The position numbers were made by a program, and so were the translations under genes. The notes under the pieces were generated by a model. The model was not told the origin of the DNA. It made no database searches and was given only the letters and a program-made list of their open reading frames with translations. From positions 62,001 to 126,000 of the forward strand of contig NZ_SMKG01000003.1 in NCBI RefSeq assembly GCF_004348525.1: a stretch of 64,000 nt of DNA, given 5' to 3'. Positions 31,420-40,007 of the stretch are shown here, one piece after another. Origin of the DNA: Micromonospora sp. 15K316 (lineage in GTDB: Bacteria; Actinomycetota; Actinomycetes; Mycobacteriales; Micromonosporaceae). The stretch's first letter is position 1; every line of letters begins with the position of its first letter.

Positions 31420-33569
31420 GCGACGTGTTGCTGGTGGCGGGCGTGGCCCCGCAGCCGGGGATCCTGGCCACGGCCGTGCGGCGGCTGCGGGAGAGCGGCG
31501 CGCGGGTGCACCTGGTCGGCGCCGTCGACCCCGACGAACTGGCGGAGGACCTCCAGCTCGACGGCCTGTGCGCACTGCCCGCCGACATCGCCAAGGACAC
31601 GCCCACCCGCGTCGCCGCCCGTCAGGTGCCCGGTGAGCGGGTGTGGAGCCGCATTCGCCGGGAGCCGTGGGCCCGGGAGCACGCCCGCAGCGCCGACGTG
31701 CTGGTGGCCCTCGACGCACACGCCATCTACACGGTGTGGCGGTTCGCCCAGCGCAACCGGGCGGCTGACGCCCGTTACGGCATCCAGGCCGCGGTGCAGG
31801 CACTGGTCGAGCGCAAGGGCCGGCCCAGCACTGGCCCGCTGCGGCGGCTCACCAACGGCATCCCGTCGACCACGGCGGTGAAACAGAGCGTCAACCGCCT
31901 GATCAACGCGGCGCCGCGCGCCGCCGTCAACGCGGTCACCGCCCGGCCGATCATGCGCAGCAAGGCCGGCACCCAGCTCTGGCTGACCGCCGTGAAGGCC
32001 CCGAAGGTGCCCGACTCGCTGCGTACCAAGGTCGGCCACCAGGTGGCCAAGGGCATGGCCTGGGCGGACCGGCCCGACGGCGAGGCGCTGATCCTTACCG
32101 CCACGGCGAGCAAGTTGCGCAAGCCGACGGCCCGGGCCCGGATACTGGGCGAGGCGGCCAGCCGCGAGCTGAAGGCCGGCATGCCGCCGCGCGATCTGGC
32201 GGGTGCGGTCAACGCGCTGCTGAAGGTCGCCGACCAGCGGCACCGGGCCGACGAAAACGCCGCCGCCGCCGACCTGCTGAACCGGGCCATGACGCTCGCG
32301 TTCGACCGGGTGCTGCACATCGACCAGCTCACCTCGCCGCTGGCCGAGGACCCGGAGGGCTTCATCGCCCCGTTCCGGCGCTCCCTCGCGGCCACAACGG
32401 TGGCGAGCCCGCGTGGCCGACGCCAGCCGGCCGCGCCGCCGCCGACCGACCGGCCGTTGCGCCTGCTGATCGCGACGAGCGCCAACGACAACTTCCTGAA
32501 GCTGATCCGGTCCTACTACGACGCGCACCCGCGAGTGGAGGTCCGCTTCGTGGACCTGGCAGCGAACGCCGCGCTCAAGAGTGTGACGTGGGCGTCGAAG
32601 CCGATGCTGGAGCACCGGCTGTCGGCCGACACCACGCCGTACGGGGAGAAGGCCGAGGAGCGGCTGCGGCCGTACCTGGACTGGGCGGACACCGTCTTCG
32701 TGGACTGGTGCGTGGCGCCGGCCGCGCTGTTCACCATGGTCGACCCCGGCACCACCCGGGTCATCGTCCGGCTGCACAGCTACGAGGCGCTGTCGCGCTG
32801 GCCGTACATGGTCGACTTCTCCCGGATTGACGACCTCGTCTTCGTGGCCGACCACATCAAGGACCTGACCACCACGCTGGTGCCCTACCTGAAGGGCCCC
32901 GACGGGCCGCGGATGCATGTGCTGGACAACGCCATGAACCTGCGTGGCTTCCAGATCGACAAGCCGGCGGACGCCCGGTTCCAGCTCGGCATGGTGGGCA
33001 TCAGCCAGGTGGCCAAGGACCCGCGCTGGGCGATCCAGGTGCTGCGGCTGCTGCGGGAGCGCGACGACCGCTACCGGATGCTGCTGGTGGGCGGTGACAT
33101 GAACCCGGACGTCAGCGTCGCCAGCCGGGAATACCTGGAGGCGTTCAACCGGGACGTGCGCGAGCTGGAGGCCACCGGCGCGGTGCGGCGGCTCGGCGCC
33201 ACCGACGACGTGCCGAAGATGCTGAGCGATATCGGCGTCATCATCAGCTCGTCGGTGCGCGAGGGTTGCCACTGCGGCCTCATGGAGGGTGCCGCGAGCG
33301 GCGCCGTCCCGGTGGTCCGCGACTGGCCGTTCTTCGCCGGCAAGCCGAACAGCGCCCGCACCCTCTACCCGGAGGGCTGGGTGATCGGCAGCCCGGAGGA
33401 GGCGGTGGAGCGGATCCTGCGCACCACCGCGACCGAGGAGGCCTGGCGCACCACCGGACGCGAGGCGTCCACGTACGCCCTGCGGGAGTGGGACTGGTCG
33501 GTGGTCCAGCACCACTTCGACCGGCTGCTGCTGGACGACCCGCGCTCTGAGTCGAGACGACGAGAATGA
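31416..33569 (+). CDS. Large two-part glycosyltransferase with novel N-terminal half
   Basis: 717 residues. From about residue 345 it is a GT4-like domain: LRLLIATSANDNFLKLIRS, FQLGMVGISQVAKDPRWAIQVLRLL, LLVGGDM and SSSVREGCHCGLMEGAASGAVPVV. The first 340 residues start with a short nucleotide-binding-like strand (VLLVAGVAPQPGI), then a long basic, helix-rich stretch that I did not recognise. The start overlaps the preceding gene by four bases. The gene ends 13 bases before the left end of a decayed insertion sequence. Confidence 0.82.
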   Translation: MSDVLLVAGVAPQPGILATAVRRLRESGARVHLVGAVDPDELAEDLQLDGLCALPADIAKDTPTRVAARQVPGERVWSRIRREPWAREHARSADVLVALDAHAIYTVWRFAQRNRAADARYGIQAAVQALVERKGRPSTGPLRRLTNGIPSTTAVKQSVNRLINAAPRAAVNAVTARPIMRSKAGTQLWLTAVKAPKVPDSLRTKVGHQVAKGMAWADRPDGEALILTATASKLRKPTARARILGEAASRELKAGMPPRDLAGAVNALLKVADQRHRADENAAAADLLNRAMTLAFDRVLHIDQLTSPLAEDPEGFIAPFRRSLAATTVASPRGRRQPAAPPPTDRPLRLLIATSANDNFLKLIRSYYDAHPRVEVRFVDLAANAALKSVTWASKPMLEHRLSADTTPYGEKAEERLRPYLDWADTVFVDWCVAPAALFTMVDPGTTRVIVRLHSYEALSRWPYMVDFSRIDDLVFVADHIKDLTTTLVPYLKGPDGPRMHVLDNAMNLRGFQIDKPADARFQLGMVGISQVAKDPRWAIQVLRLLRERDDRYRMLLVGGDMNPDVSVASREYLEAFNRDVRELEATGAVRRLGATDDVPKMLSDIGVIISSSVREGCHCGLMEGAASGAVPVVRDWPFFAGKPNSARTLYPEGWVIGSPEEAVERILRTTATEEAWRTTGREASTYALREWDWSVVQHHFDRLLLDDPRSESRRRE

Positions 33570-33582
33570 CCCCCTCGGGGGC

Positions 33583-34875
33583 GGTTTCAAGGGGTCGTTG
33601 CCGCACGTCGGCTAGCCGGTGACGGCTAGGAGCTTAGCGAGGCGCTCGGCTGGGGTGTCCCAGCCGAGCGTTTTGCGTGGGCGGCCGTTGAGTTCGGCGG
33701 CGACGGTGGCGAGGTGGTCGGGGCTGTGGACAGCCAGGTCGGTGCCTTTGGGGAAGTACTGGCGCAGCAGTCCGTTGGTGTTCTCGTTGGGGCCGCGTTG
33801 CCAGGGTGAGTGGGGGTCGCAGAAGTAGACCGGCATCTGCGCGGTGATGCTGAATTGATGGTGCATCGCCATTTCGATGCCTTGGTCCCAGGTCAGAGAC
33901 CGTTTTAGATGGTGCGGCAGGGTGGCCATGGCGGTGAGGAGGCCGTCGCGGACCCGGTCGGCGCTGCGGCTGGCCCCCAGGTGCACGAGCAGGACGTAGC
34001 GGGTGGAACGTTCGACGAGTGCGCCGATCGCGGGGCCGTTGTCCTTGCCGATGGTCAGGTCGCCTTCCCAATGTCCGGGCATGGCACGGTCGTCGGCCTC
34101 GGCGGGCCGTTCGCTGATCACACCATCGGATGGGTGAAACGGGGCTGTCGCTGCCCAGGCTGACGGCGGGGACGTCGCACCGTGCGGCCGGTGGGCGACG
34201 CGGCGGTCAGTTCTCGGCGCAGTTCACCACGGCCCTGAACGTAGAGCGCTTGGTAGATCGTCGCGTGTGACACGTGCAGCTCGTTCCGCTCGGGAAAGTC
34301 ACGGCGCAGCCGACGGCTGATCTGTTCCGGGCTGTGCTTGCGATCCAGCATGGCCTGGACGTGTTCCCGCAGCGCCGGGCATCCGGCGATTTTGCCGATC
34401 TTCGGGCGAGGTCGCCTGCTGTCAGCGCGTTGCTGGGCCGCGTAGGGCCGATAGTCACCGCTGCCCGGGTGCCGATTACGGCGGATCTCCCGGCTGATCG
34501 TTGCCGGCGACCGCCGCAGTTCAGCGGCGATCGTCGCCTGCGGGGCGCCCTCCCGCAGTCGGTCAGCGATCACGATCCGCTCGTCCTGAGACACAAACCG
34601 GCCCGACACGGCCAAAGGCCGGGCAGCGGGAGATATTCCCCTGCTGCCCGGCCTTCGTCTGGCTTGTGCGGCCGTACCGCCAGCGGTGACCAGTCTTGCG
34701 ATTGATCCCGATCAGCCGGCACGCTTCACTCGTACTCACTACCCCGCGCCAGAAGATCCAAATATGCCTGGCGCTCCGCGCGAAGCTTCTTGCGACCCTG
34801 CGGCCGACGATCCCCACGGATCTCGAACACTGCAACCCCTGATCAGGTCAGACGTTGCAACGATCCCTAGAACCC
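33583..34875 (-). mobile_element. Decayed IS30-family insertion sequence
   Basis: The transposase remnant on the minus strand is flanked by imperfect terminal inverted repeats of about 20 bases: GGTTTCAAGGGGTCGTTGCC at 33583-33602, and at 34856-34875 the complement of GGGTTCTAGGGATCGTTGCA, with 16 of 20 positions alike. No clear target duplication is visible outside them. The element sits between the operon ending at 33569 and the galE-like gene ending at 34931 and interrupts neither. Confidence 0.8.
33612..34830 (-). pseudogene. IS30 transposase, broken by several frameshifts
   Basis: Pieces of one IS30 transposase lie in successive frames. An N-terminus starts at GTG 34830 (RKKLRAERQAYLDLLARG) and hits a stop near 34727. 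The SEACRLIGINRKTGHRWRYGR piece is in a second frame. The helix-turn-helix RRSPATISREIRRN is in a third (34615-34118). The catalytic DDE part (PGHWEGDLTIGK, LTWDQGIEM, PHSPWQRGPNENTNGLLRQYFPKGTDL) is at 34121-33612. At 34118-34121 one base appears lost between the expected PMV and MISERPAE. A 13-bp hairpin interrupts the gene at 34615-34655. A programmed frameshift at the last junction cannot be excluded, but there is no obvious slippery site. Confidence 0.82.
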
Positions 34876-34930
34876 AAGCTGTGACCGTCGGGGCCATTCT
34901 CCTTTCGTGTGCCGGTGCGCGGCCGGGGCC

Positions 34931-35974
34931 TCAGCGCGGGCTGGGGACCCGGCCCGCCGGGGTCAGCTCGGCGTCGTCCGCGGGGCCCAGGACGCTGTCC
35001 CGCAGGTCCGCCCACTGCAGCGAGTGCTGGATCCCCTCGGCGAGCGAGAGCGTCGGTGTCCAGCCGAGCAGGCTCAAGGCCCGGTCGCTGCGGGTGTAGG
35101 TGCCCGCCGAGTCGCCCGGGCGGCGGGGCGAGAGCACGGTCGTGATCGGCCGTCCGAGCACCGTGTGGAACGCGTCCAGCAGCTCCCGGACCGTCGTGCC
35201 GTTGCCCGTCCCCAGGTTGATGACCTCGTACCGGCGGTCGCCGCCGAGCACGGTGTCGAACCGGAGCAGCGCCTCGACGTGCGCCTGCGCCAGGTCCCAC
35301 ACGTGCACGTAGTCCCGGATGCCAGAGCCGTCGCGCGTCGGCCAGTCGGTGCCGGTGAGCTCGAAGGTGGCGCCGGTGCGCGCCGCCTCGATCATCTTGC
35401 CGAGCACGTGCGAGGGGCGGGCCAGCTGCAGACCCGTCCGCATCTTCGGGTCCGCCCCGACGGGGTTGAAGTAGCGCAGCGAAACGACCCGCAGGGGGTA
35501 CGCGCGGGCGCTGTCCTCCAAGACCCGCTCCACCATCGCCTTGCTCTCGGCGTACGGGCTGTTGGCCGCGACCGGGGAAGACTCGTCCACCGCGAAGTCC
35601 TCGCCCGGTTGGTAGATCGCCGCAGATGAGCTGAACAGGAACCGCTCGCACCCGTTGGCGATTAGCGCATCCAGGAAATCGACAGACTTGCCGACGTTTT
35701 CCCGATAGTAGCGCAACGGCTGCTCCACTGACTCCGGCACCACGATCAGTGCTGCACAGTGCACCGCCGCACTGATGTCCGGATGCTCGACGAAGATCCG
35801 GTCGATGAGCGCCCGGTCGGCGATGTCCCCGCGGTAGAAGATCCGGCCCTCGACGAACTCGGCCCGCCCGGTGCTGAGGTTGTCCAGGACGACCGGGGTG
35901 AGCCCGGCGTCCAGGCAGGCCGAGGCGATGGTGCTGCCGATGAAGCCGGCGCCACCGGAGATCAGAACCTTCAC
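34931..35974 (-). CDS. galE: UDP-glucose 4-epimerase-like NAD-dependent epimerase
   Basis: 347 residues of the extended SDR family: GGAGFIGSTIASACLDAG at the N-terminus, FSSSAAIYQP, catalytic YAESK near residue 144, the RYFNPVGADP segment and the GSGIRDYVHVWDLAQAH motif of GalE proteins. It interconverts UDP-Glc/UDP-Gal or the N-acetylated forms; the exact substrate is uncertain. GTG 35974 is five bases after the oxidoreductase stop. Last gene of the operon that starts at 38167. Confidence 0.87.
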   Translation of the reverse strand: MKVLISGGAGFIGSTIASACLDAGLTPVVLDNLSTGRAEFVEGRIFYRGDIADRALIDRIFVEHPDISAAVHCAALIVVPESVEQPLRYYRENVGKSVDFLDALIANGCERFLFSSSAAIYQPGEDFAVDESSPVAANSPYAESKAMVERVLEDSARAYPLRVVSLRYFNPVGADPKMRTGLQLARPSHVLGKMIEAARTGATFELTGTDWPTRDGSGIRDYVHVWDLAQAHVEALLRFDTVLGGDRRYEVINLGTGNGTTVRELLDAFHTVLGRPITTVLSPRRPGDSAGTYTRSDRALSLLGWTPTLSLAEGIQHSLQWADLRDSVLGPADDAELTPAGRVPSPR

Positions 35975-35979
35975 GGGAG

Positions 35980-36990
35980 TCAGCTCCGCGTCGCCGATGA
36001 GATGGACACGGTGCCGCCCTCGGTCGCGGAGCGGAGCACCGCGCCGGCGACCTCGACGGTCCGTAGGCCCTGACGGAGGGTGACGATGTCGCTCTCCTTG
36101 CCGTCCATCGCGTCGCGGAACCGCTCGTGCTCGACGAGCAGCGGCTCCCGCTTCGGGATGGCGTAACGGACCATGTCACCCTCGGCTACCCCGCGGAACG
36201 CGCGCAGCGCCTCCCACTCGGTGTCGATTGCGCCGTTGGCGTAGAAGGTTAGGTCGGCGGTAAGGGTGTCCGCGACGAAGCAACCCTTGTCACCGGTGAT
36301 CACGGTCGACCGCTCCTTGAGTGGGCTCAGCCAGTTCACCAGGTGGTTGACCATCGTATCGTCGGCGAGCTGACCGACGACGGCGACCATGTCCTCATGC
36401 AGCCGGCCGCTGCGGGAGACCGTCCGGGCCGACACCGAGGAATATTCCTGACCAGTCACCCAGCTGGTCAGGTCGATGTCGTGGGTTGCCAGGTCCATCA
36501 CCACGCCGACGTCGGCGATCCGGTGCGGGAAGGGACCCTGGCGCCGGGTCACGACCTGGTAGACCTCGCCGAGCTCGCCGGCCTCCAGGCGGGTGCGCAG
36601 GCTCTGCAGCGCCGGGTTGTAGCGCTCGATGTGCCCCACGCCGGCGACGACGCCGGCGGCCTCGAACGCCTCGACCAGCCGAGTGGCCGCCTCGACCGAC
36701 TGGGCCAGCGGCTTCTCGATCAACGCGCCGACACCGTTGGCGGCCAGCTCCAGGCCGATCTTCTCGTGCAGCGCGGTCGGGCAGGCGACCACCGCGTAGT
36801 CGATGCCCATCGCGAGCAGGTCACCGAGCTCGGGAACAACGGGCGCACGCAGCATACCGGTCGTGTCGCCGGCCGGGTCGACGACGCCGACCAGCTCGAC
36901 ACCGTCCAGCTTGGACACGACTCGGGCGTGGTTACGTCCCATGGCACCCAGGCCGATCAGGCCGGCGCGCAGCTTGCGACCTCCGCTCAT
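35980..36990 (-). CDS. wbpB: Gfo/Idh/MocA oxidoreductase, WbpB/WlbA-like 3-dehydrogenase
   Basis: 336 residues: N-terminal Rossmann domain (RAGLIGLGAMGRNHARVV), the EKPLAQSVEAA motif with the catalytic lysine, then GHIERYNPALQ and a C-terminal beta sheet. Immediately downstream of the aminotransferase, as in WbpB/WbpE pairs that oxidise and aminate C3 of UDP-GlcNAcA. ATG 36990 is preferred; a GTG at 37068 would overlap the upstream gene widely. Translation seems coupled through an intervening 24-codon reading frame. Confidence 0.85.
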   Translation of the reverse strand: MSGGRKLRAGLIGLGAMGRNHARVVSKLDGVELVGVVDPAGDTTGMLRAPVVPELGDLLAMGIDYAVVACPTALHEKIGLELAANGVGALIEKPLAQSVEAATRLVEAFEAAGVVAGVGHIERYNPALQSLRTRLEAGELGEVYQVVTRRQGPFPHRIADVGVVMDLATHDIDLTSWVTGQEYSSVSARTVSRSGRLHEDMVAVVGQLADDTMVNHLVNWLSPLKERSTVITGDKGCFVADTLTADLTFYANGAIDTEWEALRAFRGVAEGDMVRYAIPKREPLLVEHERFRDAMDGKESDIVTLRQGLRTVEVAGAVLRSATEGGTVSISSATRS

Positions 36991-37061
36991 GCCGCCACTC
37001 CACTCCGCTCGGTGGCGCCGTGAGGCACCTTTGCACTGTGCTTGATGATTCGCTCGCTCAC
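36987..37061 (-). CDS. Possible 24-residue leader or remnant ORF between wbpE and wbpB
   Basis: A GTG at 37061 overlaps the stop of the aminotransferase gene (GTGA) and its own TGA overlaps the next ATG (ATGA), so the frame exactly bridges the two genes. The product MSERIIKHSAKVPHGATERS plus GVAA looks like the first strand of a hexapeptide acyltransferase (HSAKVPHGAT). It could be a coupling peptide or the stub of a lost acetyltransferase gene. Confidence 0.3.
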   Translation of the reverse strand: MSERIIKHSAKVPHGATERSGVAA

Positions 37062-38167
37062 CGGGCACCTCCGGCGAGGTTCGCGCCCTCGGCGATGCGC
37101 TCGAGGTCGGCCTGGCTCAGCGACGGGTGCACCGGCAGCGAGATCACCTCGACGGCGGCGCGCTCGGTCTCCGGCAGCTCCCACGGGCCCGGCTTGCCGT
37201 CCTCGGTGAGGAACGGCTTGAGCCGGTGGATCGGCGTCGGGTAGTAGACCGCGTTCCCGACGCCCAGCTCGGTGAGACGCTGCTGCGCAGCGTCCCGGTC
37301 ACCCCGCGTACGCACCGTGTACTGGTGGTAGACGTGCCGGGCACCATCGGCCACCGGCGGGGTGAGCATGCCGGTGATGGCGGAGTCGAGGAACTTGGCG
37401 TTCGCCTGGCGCTGCTCGGTCCACTCGGCGAGCTGGGTGAGCTGCACCCGGCCGATCGCGGCCGCGACGTCGGTCATACGCATGTTGGCACCCACGATCT
37501 CGTTGGCGTACCGCTGCTCCATGCCCTGGTTGCGCAGCAGCCGCAGGGTACGGGCGAGCCCGGCGTCCCCGGTCGTGATCATGCCGCCTTCGAGCGAGTG
37601 CATGTTCTTGGTCGGGTAGAAGCTGAAGCAGCCCGCGGTGCCGAAGGCGCCGACCGGAGTGCCGTGCAGCGTGGCGCCGTGGGCCTGCGCCGCGTCCTCG
37701 ACGACGGCGAGGCCGTGCCGCTCGGCGATGGCCATGATCCGGTCCATCGCGGCCGGGTGGCCGTAGAGGTGCACCGGCATGATGGCGACGGTGCGCGGGG
37801 TGACCGCGGCCGCGACCGCCTCCGGGTCGACGCAGAAACTGCCCGGCTCGATGTCGACGAAGACCGGCTCGGCCCCGACCAGGCGGACGGCGTTGGCGCT
37901 GGCCGCGAAGGAGAACGAGGGCACGATGACCTCGTCACCGGGGCCGAACCCAAGCGCCATCAGGCTCAGCTGGAGTGCCGAGGTGCCGGAGTTGACGGCA
38001 ACGCATTGCCGCCCGGCGACCAGCTCGCCGAACTCCTCCTCGAACGCCGCCACCTCGGGGCCCTGCACCACCTTGCCGCTGCGCAGCACCCGCACAGCCG
38101 CCTCGACCTCGGCTTCACCGATGATCGGCCGCGCTGGTGGGATGAAGTCTGGGTGCTGCCCAGCCAT
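37058..38167 (-). CDS. wbpE: DegT/DnrJ/EryC1 aminotransferase (WbpE-like)
   Basis: 369 residues of the PLP-dependent sugar aminotransferase family: FIPPARPIIGEAEVEAAVRVL, VNSGTSALQLSLMAL, VEDAAQAHGA and the PLP-lysine motif FSFYPTKNMHSLEGGM near residue 185. It should transfer an amino group (usually from glutamate) to the C3 keto sugar produced by WbpB. AGGAGGA precedes ATG 38167. First gene of the wbpE-wbpB-galE operon. Confidence 0.88.
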   Translation of the reverse strand: MAGQHPDFIPPARPIIGEAEVEAAVRVLRSGKVVQGPEVAAFEEEFGELVAGRQCVAVNSGTSALQLSLMALGFGPGDEVIVPSFSFAASANAVRLVGAEPVFVDIEPGSFCVDPEAVAAAVTPRTVAIMPVHLYGHPAAMDRIMAIAERHGLAVVEDAAQAHGATLHGTPVGAFGTAGCFSFYPTKNMHSLEGGMITTGDAGLARTLRLLRNQGMEQRYANEIVGANMRMTDVAAAIGRVQLTQLAEWTEQRQANAKFLDSAITGMLTPPVADGARHVYHQYTVRTRGDRDAAQQRLTELGVGNAVYYPTPIHRLKPFLTEDGKPGPWELPETERAAVEVISLPVHPSLSQADLERIAEGANLAGGAR

Positions 38168-38287
38168 GGGGGTCCTCCTGGGTCTAGATGGTGCTGGCGG
38201 GGGTTCGGATGGCGATACTAGCCGGTCTCCAATTCCCGGAAACTGACACGACCGCAAGGTTCACGTGCCGGCCCGATGTTGCTCAGA

Positions 38288-38941
38288 TCAGGTCGAGGGA
38301 TGAATGTCAGAAGCCGCTGACACCTGATCCGCCAAACCAGAACAGGTTACTCGCAGCGCCGCCACGATCGCCGTCGCCATATCGGCGAGCTGAGCGGCTT
38401 CCAGCGGCGTCCGGGAGATCGCCAGCCGCCAGTAGACCGGCCCGACGATCAGGTCGATCGCAATGGACGGGTCGGCGCCCCGGGGCAGCTCGCCGCGGGC
38501 CACCGCCTGGCCGACCACGAGCTCGCCGATACGGTTCTGGTAGTCACGCAGCGCCCTCTGAAGGGTCTCCGCGATCTGCGGGTTGCGCGCGGCTTCGGCC
38601 AACAGATCCGGGATGATCTGCGACGCCAGCGGGTGCCCGAGGGCCGCCGACGCGACCATCAGCAGCAGTTGCACGTCGCCGTGCAGGCTGCCGGTGTCCA
38701 GCAGCGGGAGCTTCCGTCCTGCGACAGCGGTCACCATGTCGAGCACCAGCTCGAGCTTCGAACGCCACCGGCGGTAGATCGCCGTCTTGCTGACACCGGC
38801 CCGCCGGGCGATCGCCTCGATGGAGAGCCGGCCGTAGCCGACCTGCGCGAGTTCCCTCATGACGGCGCGACGGATGGCGCTGGTGATGTCGTCGCGAAGA
38901 ACGGCCGCGCCGGCTGGAGCGCGCCTCTTCTCGGTCTTCAC
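38288..38941 (-). CDS. TetR-family transcriptional regulator
   Basis: 217 residues. The N-terminal helix-turn-helix is LSIEAIARRAGVSKTAIYRRWRSKLEL, typical of TetR, with a TetR_C_16/33-like ligand domain after it. The GTG at 38941 is the last plausible start before the HTH. Divergent from the exporter genes; an inverted repeat in the shared 163-base gap could be its operator. It may control polymer export. Confidence 0.88.
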   Translation of the reverse strand: MKTEKRRAPAGAAVLRDDITSAIRRAVMRELAQVGYGRLSIEAIARRAGVSKTAIYRRWRSKLELVLDMVTAVAGRKLPLLDTGSLHGDVQLLLMVASAALGHPLASQIIPDLLAEAARNPQIAETLQRALRDYQNRIGELVVGQAVARGELPRGADPSIAIDLIVGPVYWRLAISRTPLEAAQLADMATAIVAALRVTCSGLADQVSAASDIHPST

Positions 38942-38955
38942 GTGGGACAATGTAG

Positions 38956-38976
38956 CGCAACGACGGTACGGTTGCG
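38956..38976. promoter_or_regulatory. Candidate TetR operator, inverted repeat
   Basis: CGCAAC (38956-38961) and GTTGCG (38971-38976) are perfect inverted arms nine bases apart, starting 15 bases upstream of the regulator's start codon, between it and the divergent ABC exporter. The arrangement fits an autoregulating TetR site. Function is inferred. Confidence 0.45.
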
Positions 38977-39104
38977 TCCCGACGTGTTTTCCACTACCTT
39001 CCACGCAGCAGCGCGGCAGCCCTCCCCGCACCGGCCACGCTAGATTTCATCGCCGCGACACTCTCACTGCTCCCCATCGGCACGAAAGATCGGAGCGCCT
39101 GACA

Positions 39105-40007
39105 ATGGCCAACACCGCCGTGGCCGACCCCCAATCTGGGCTGACCCCCGCTCAGCTCGCGCAACGGTACGGACTACGGGTCGCCGGGGAACGCCCGCCC
39201 CTCGTTGAATACGCCCGCATGCTCTGGGCGTACCGGCACTTCATGGCCACATATTCGCGGGCCAAGGTCGCGTCCTCGTTCAGCAGTACCCAGCTCGGCC
39301 AGCTCTGGCAGGTGCTGACCCCGCTCACCAACGCGGCGGTCTACTATCTGATCTTCGGCGTGATCCTGTCCCAGCACCGGAACGTGTCGAACTTCATCGC
39401 ATACCTCTGCACCGGCGTGTTCGTCTTCATGTTCACCCAGGCCGCAGTGCAAAACGGCACCAGCGCGATCACCAACAACTTGGGCCTGATCCGCGCTCTG
39501 CAATTCCCCCGCGCCGCGCTGCCGATCACCGTCACGTTGATCCAGCTCCAACAGCTACTCATGTCGATGGTGGTGCTGGCGGGCATCGTGCTGCTGACCG
39601 GTGAGCCGCTGACCTTCAATTGGCTCTTGATCATACCTATGCTGCTGCTCCAGACGATCTTCAACGTCGGGCTGACCATGGTGATGGCCCGGCTCGGCTC
39701 CAAGGTCACCGACCTCAAGCAGGTCATGCCTTTCGTAATGCGGACCTGGCTGTACGCCTCCGGCGTGCTCTACCCGGTCACGCTGTTCCGGCAGCATCTG
39801 CCGCATTGGGCAGCCAACCTGCTGGAGTGCAACCCCCCACTGGTCTACATCGAGTTGGCCCGGCACGCCCTGCTGGAGTCCAACCAGGAGAACCTGGTCA
39901 CCTCGCCCACCCGGCTCTGGTTGCTCGCCATAGCCTGGGCGGTCGTCATGGGCCTGGGCGGGTTCGTCTACTTCTGGCGCGGAGAAGAGGAGTACGGCCG
40001 TGGCTGA
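39105..40007 (+). CDS. Polysaccharide/teichoic acid ABC exporter permease (Wzm/TagG-like)
   Basis: 300 residues of the ABC-2 family with six hydrophobic segments. The start SSFSSTQLGQLWQVLTPLTNAAVYYLIFGVIL and the later NPPLVYIELARHALLES segment are characteristic of Wzm/TagG exporters. It should flip a lipid-linked polymer across the membrane with the ATPase encoded by the next gene. ATG 39105 follows CGGAG. The next gene overlaps by eight bases. Confidence 0.9.
   Translation: MANTAVADPQSGLTPAQLAQRYGLRVAGERPPLVEYARMLWAYRHFMATYSRAKVASSFSSTQLGQLWQVLTPLTNAAVYYLIFGVILSQHRNVSNFIAYLCTGVFVFMFTQAAVQNGTSAITNNLGLIRALQFPRAALPITVTLIQLQQLLMSMVVLAGIVLLTGEPLTFNWLLIIPMLLLQTIFNVGLTMVMARLGSKVTDLKQVMPFVMRTWLYASGVLYPVTLFRQHLPHWAANLLECNPPLVYIELARHALLESNQENLVTSPTRLWLLAIAWAVVMGLGGFVYFWRGEEEYGRG

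Noticed and set aside
33570-33581. Six-pair CCCCCT/GGGGG hairpin after the 717-residue glycosyltransferase
   Set aside because: Too small and too close to the IS end to be called a terminator by eye.
33612-34835. Functional two- or three-gene transposase by programmed frameshifting
   Set aside because: At least three frame changes, an internal stop near 34727, a hairpin at a break and no slippery heptamer favour a dead element.
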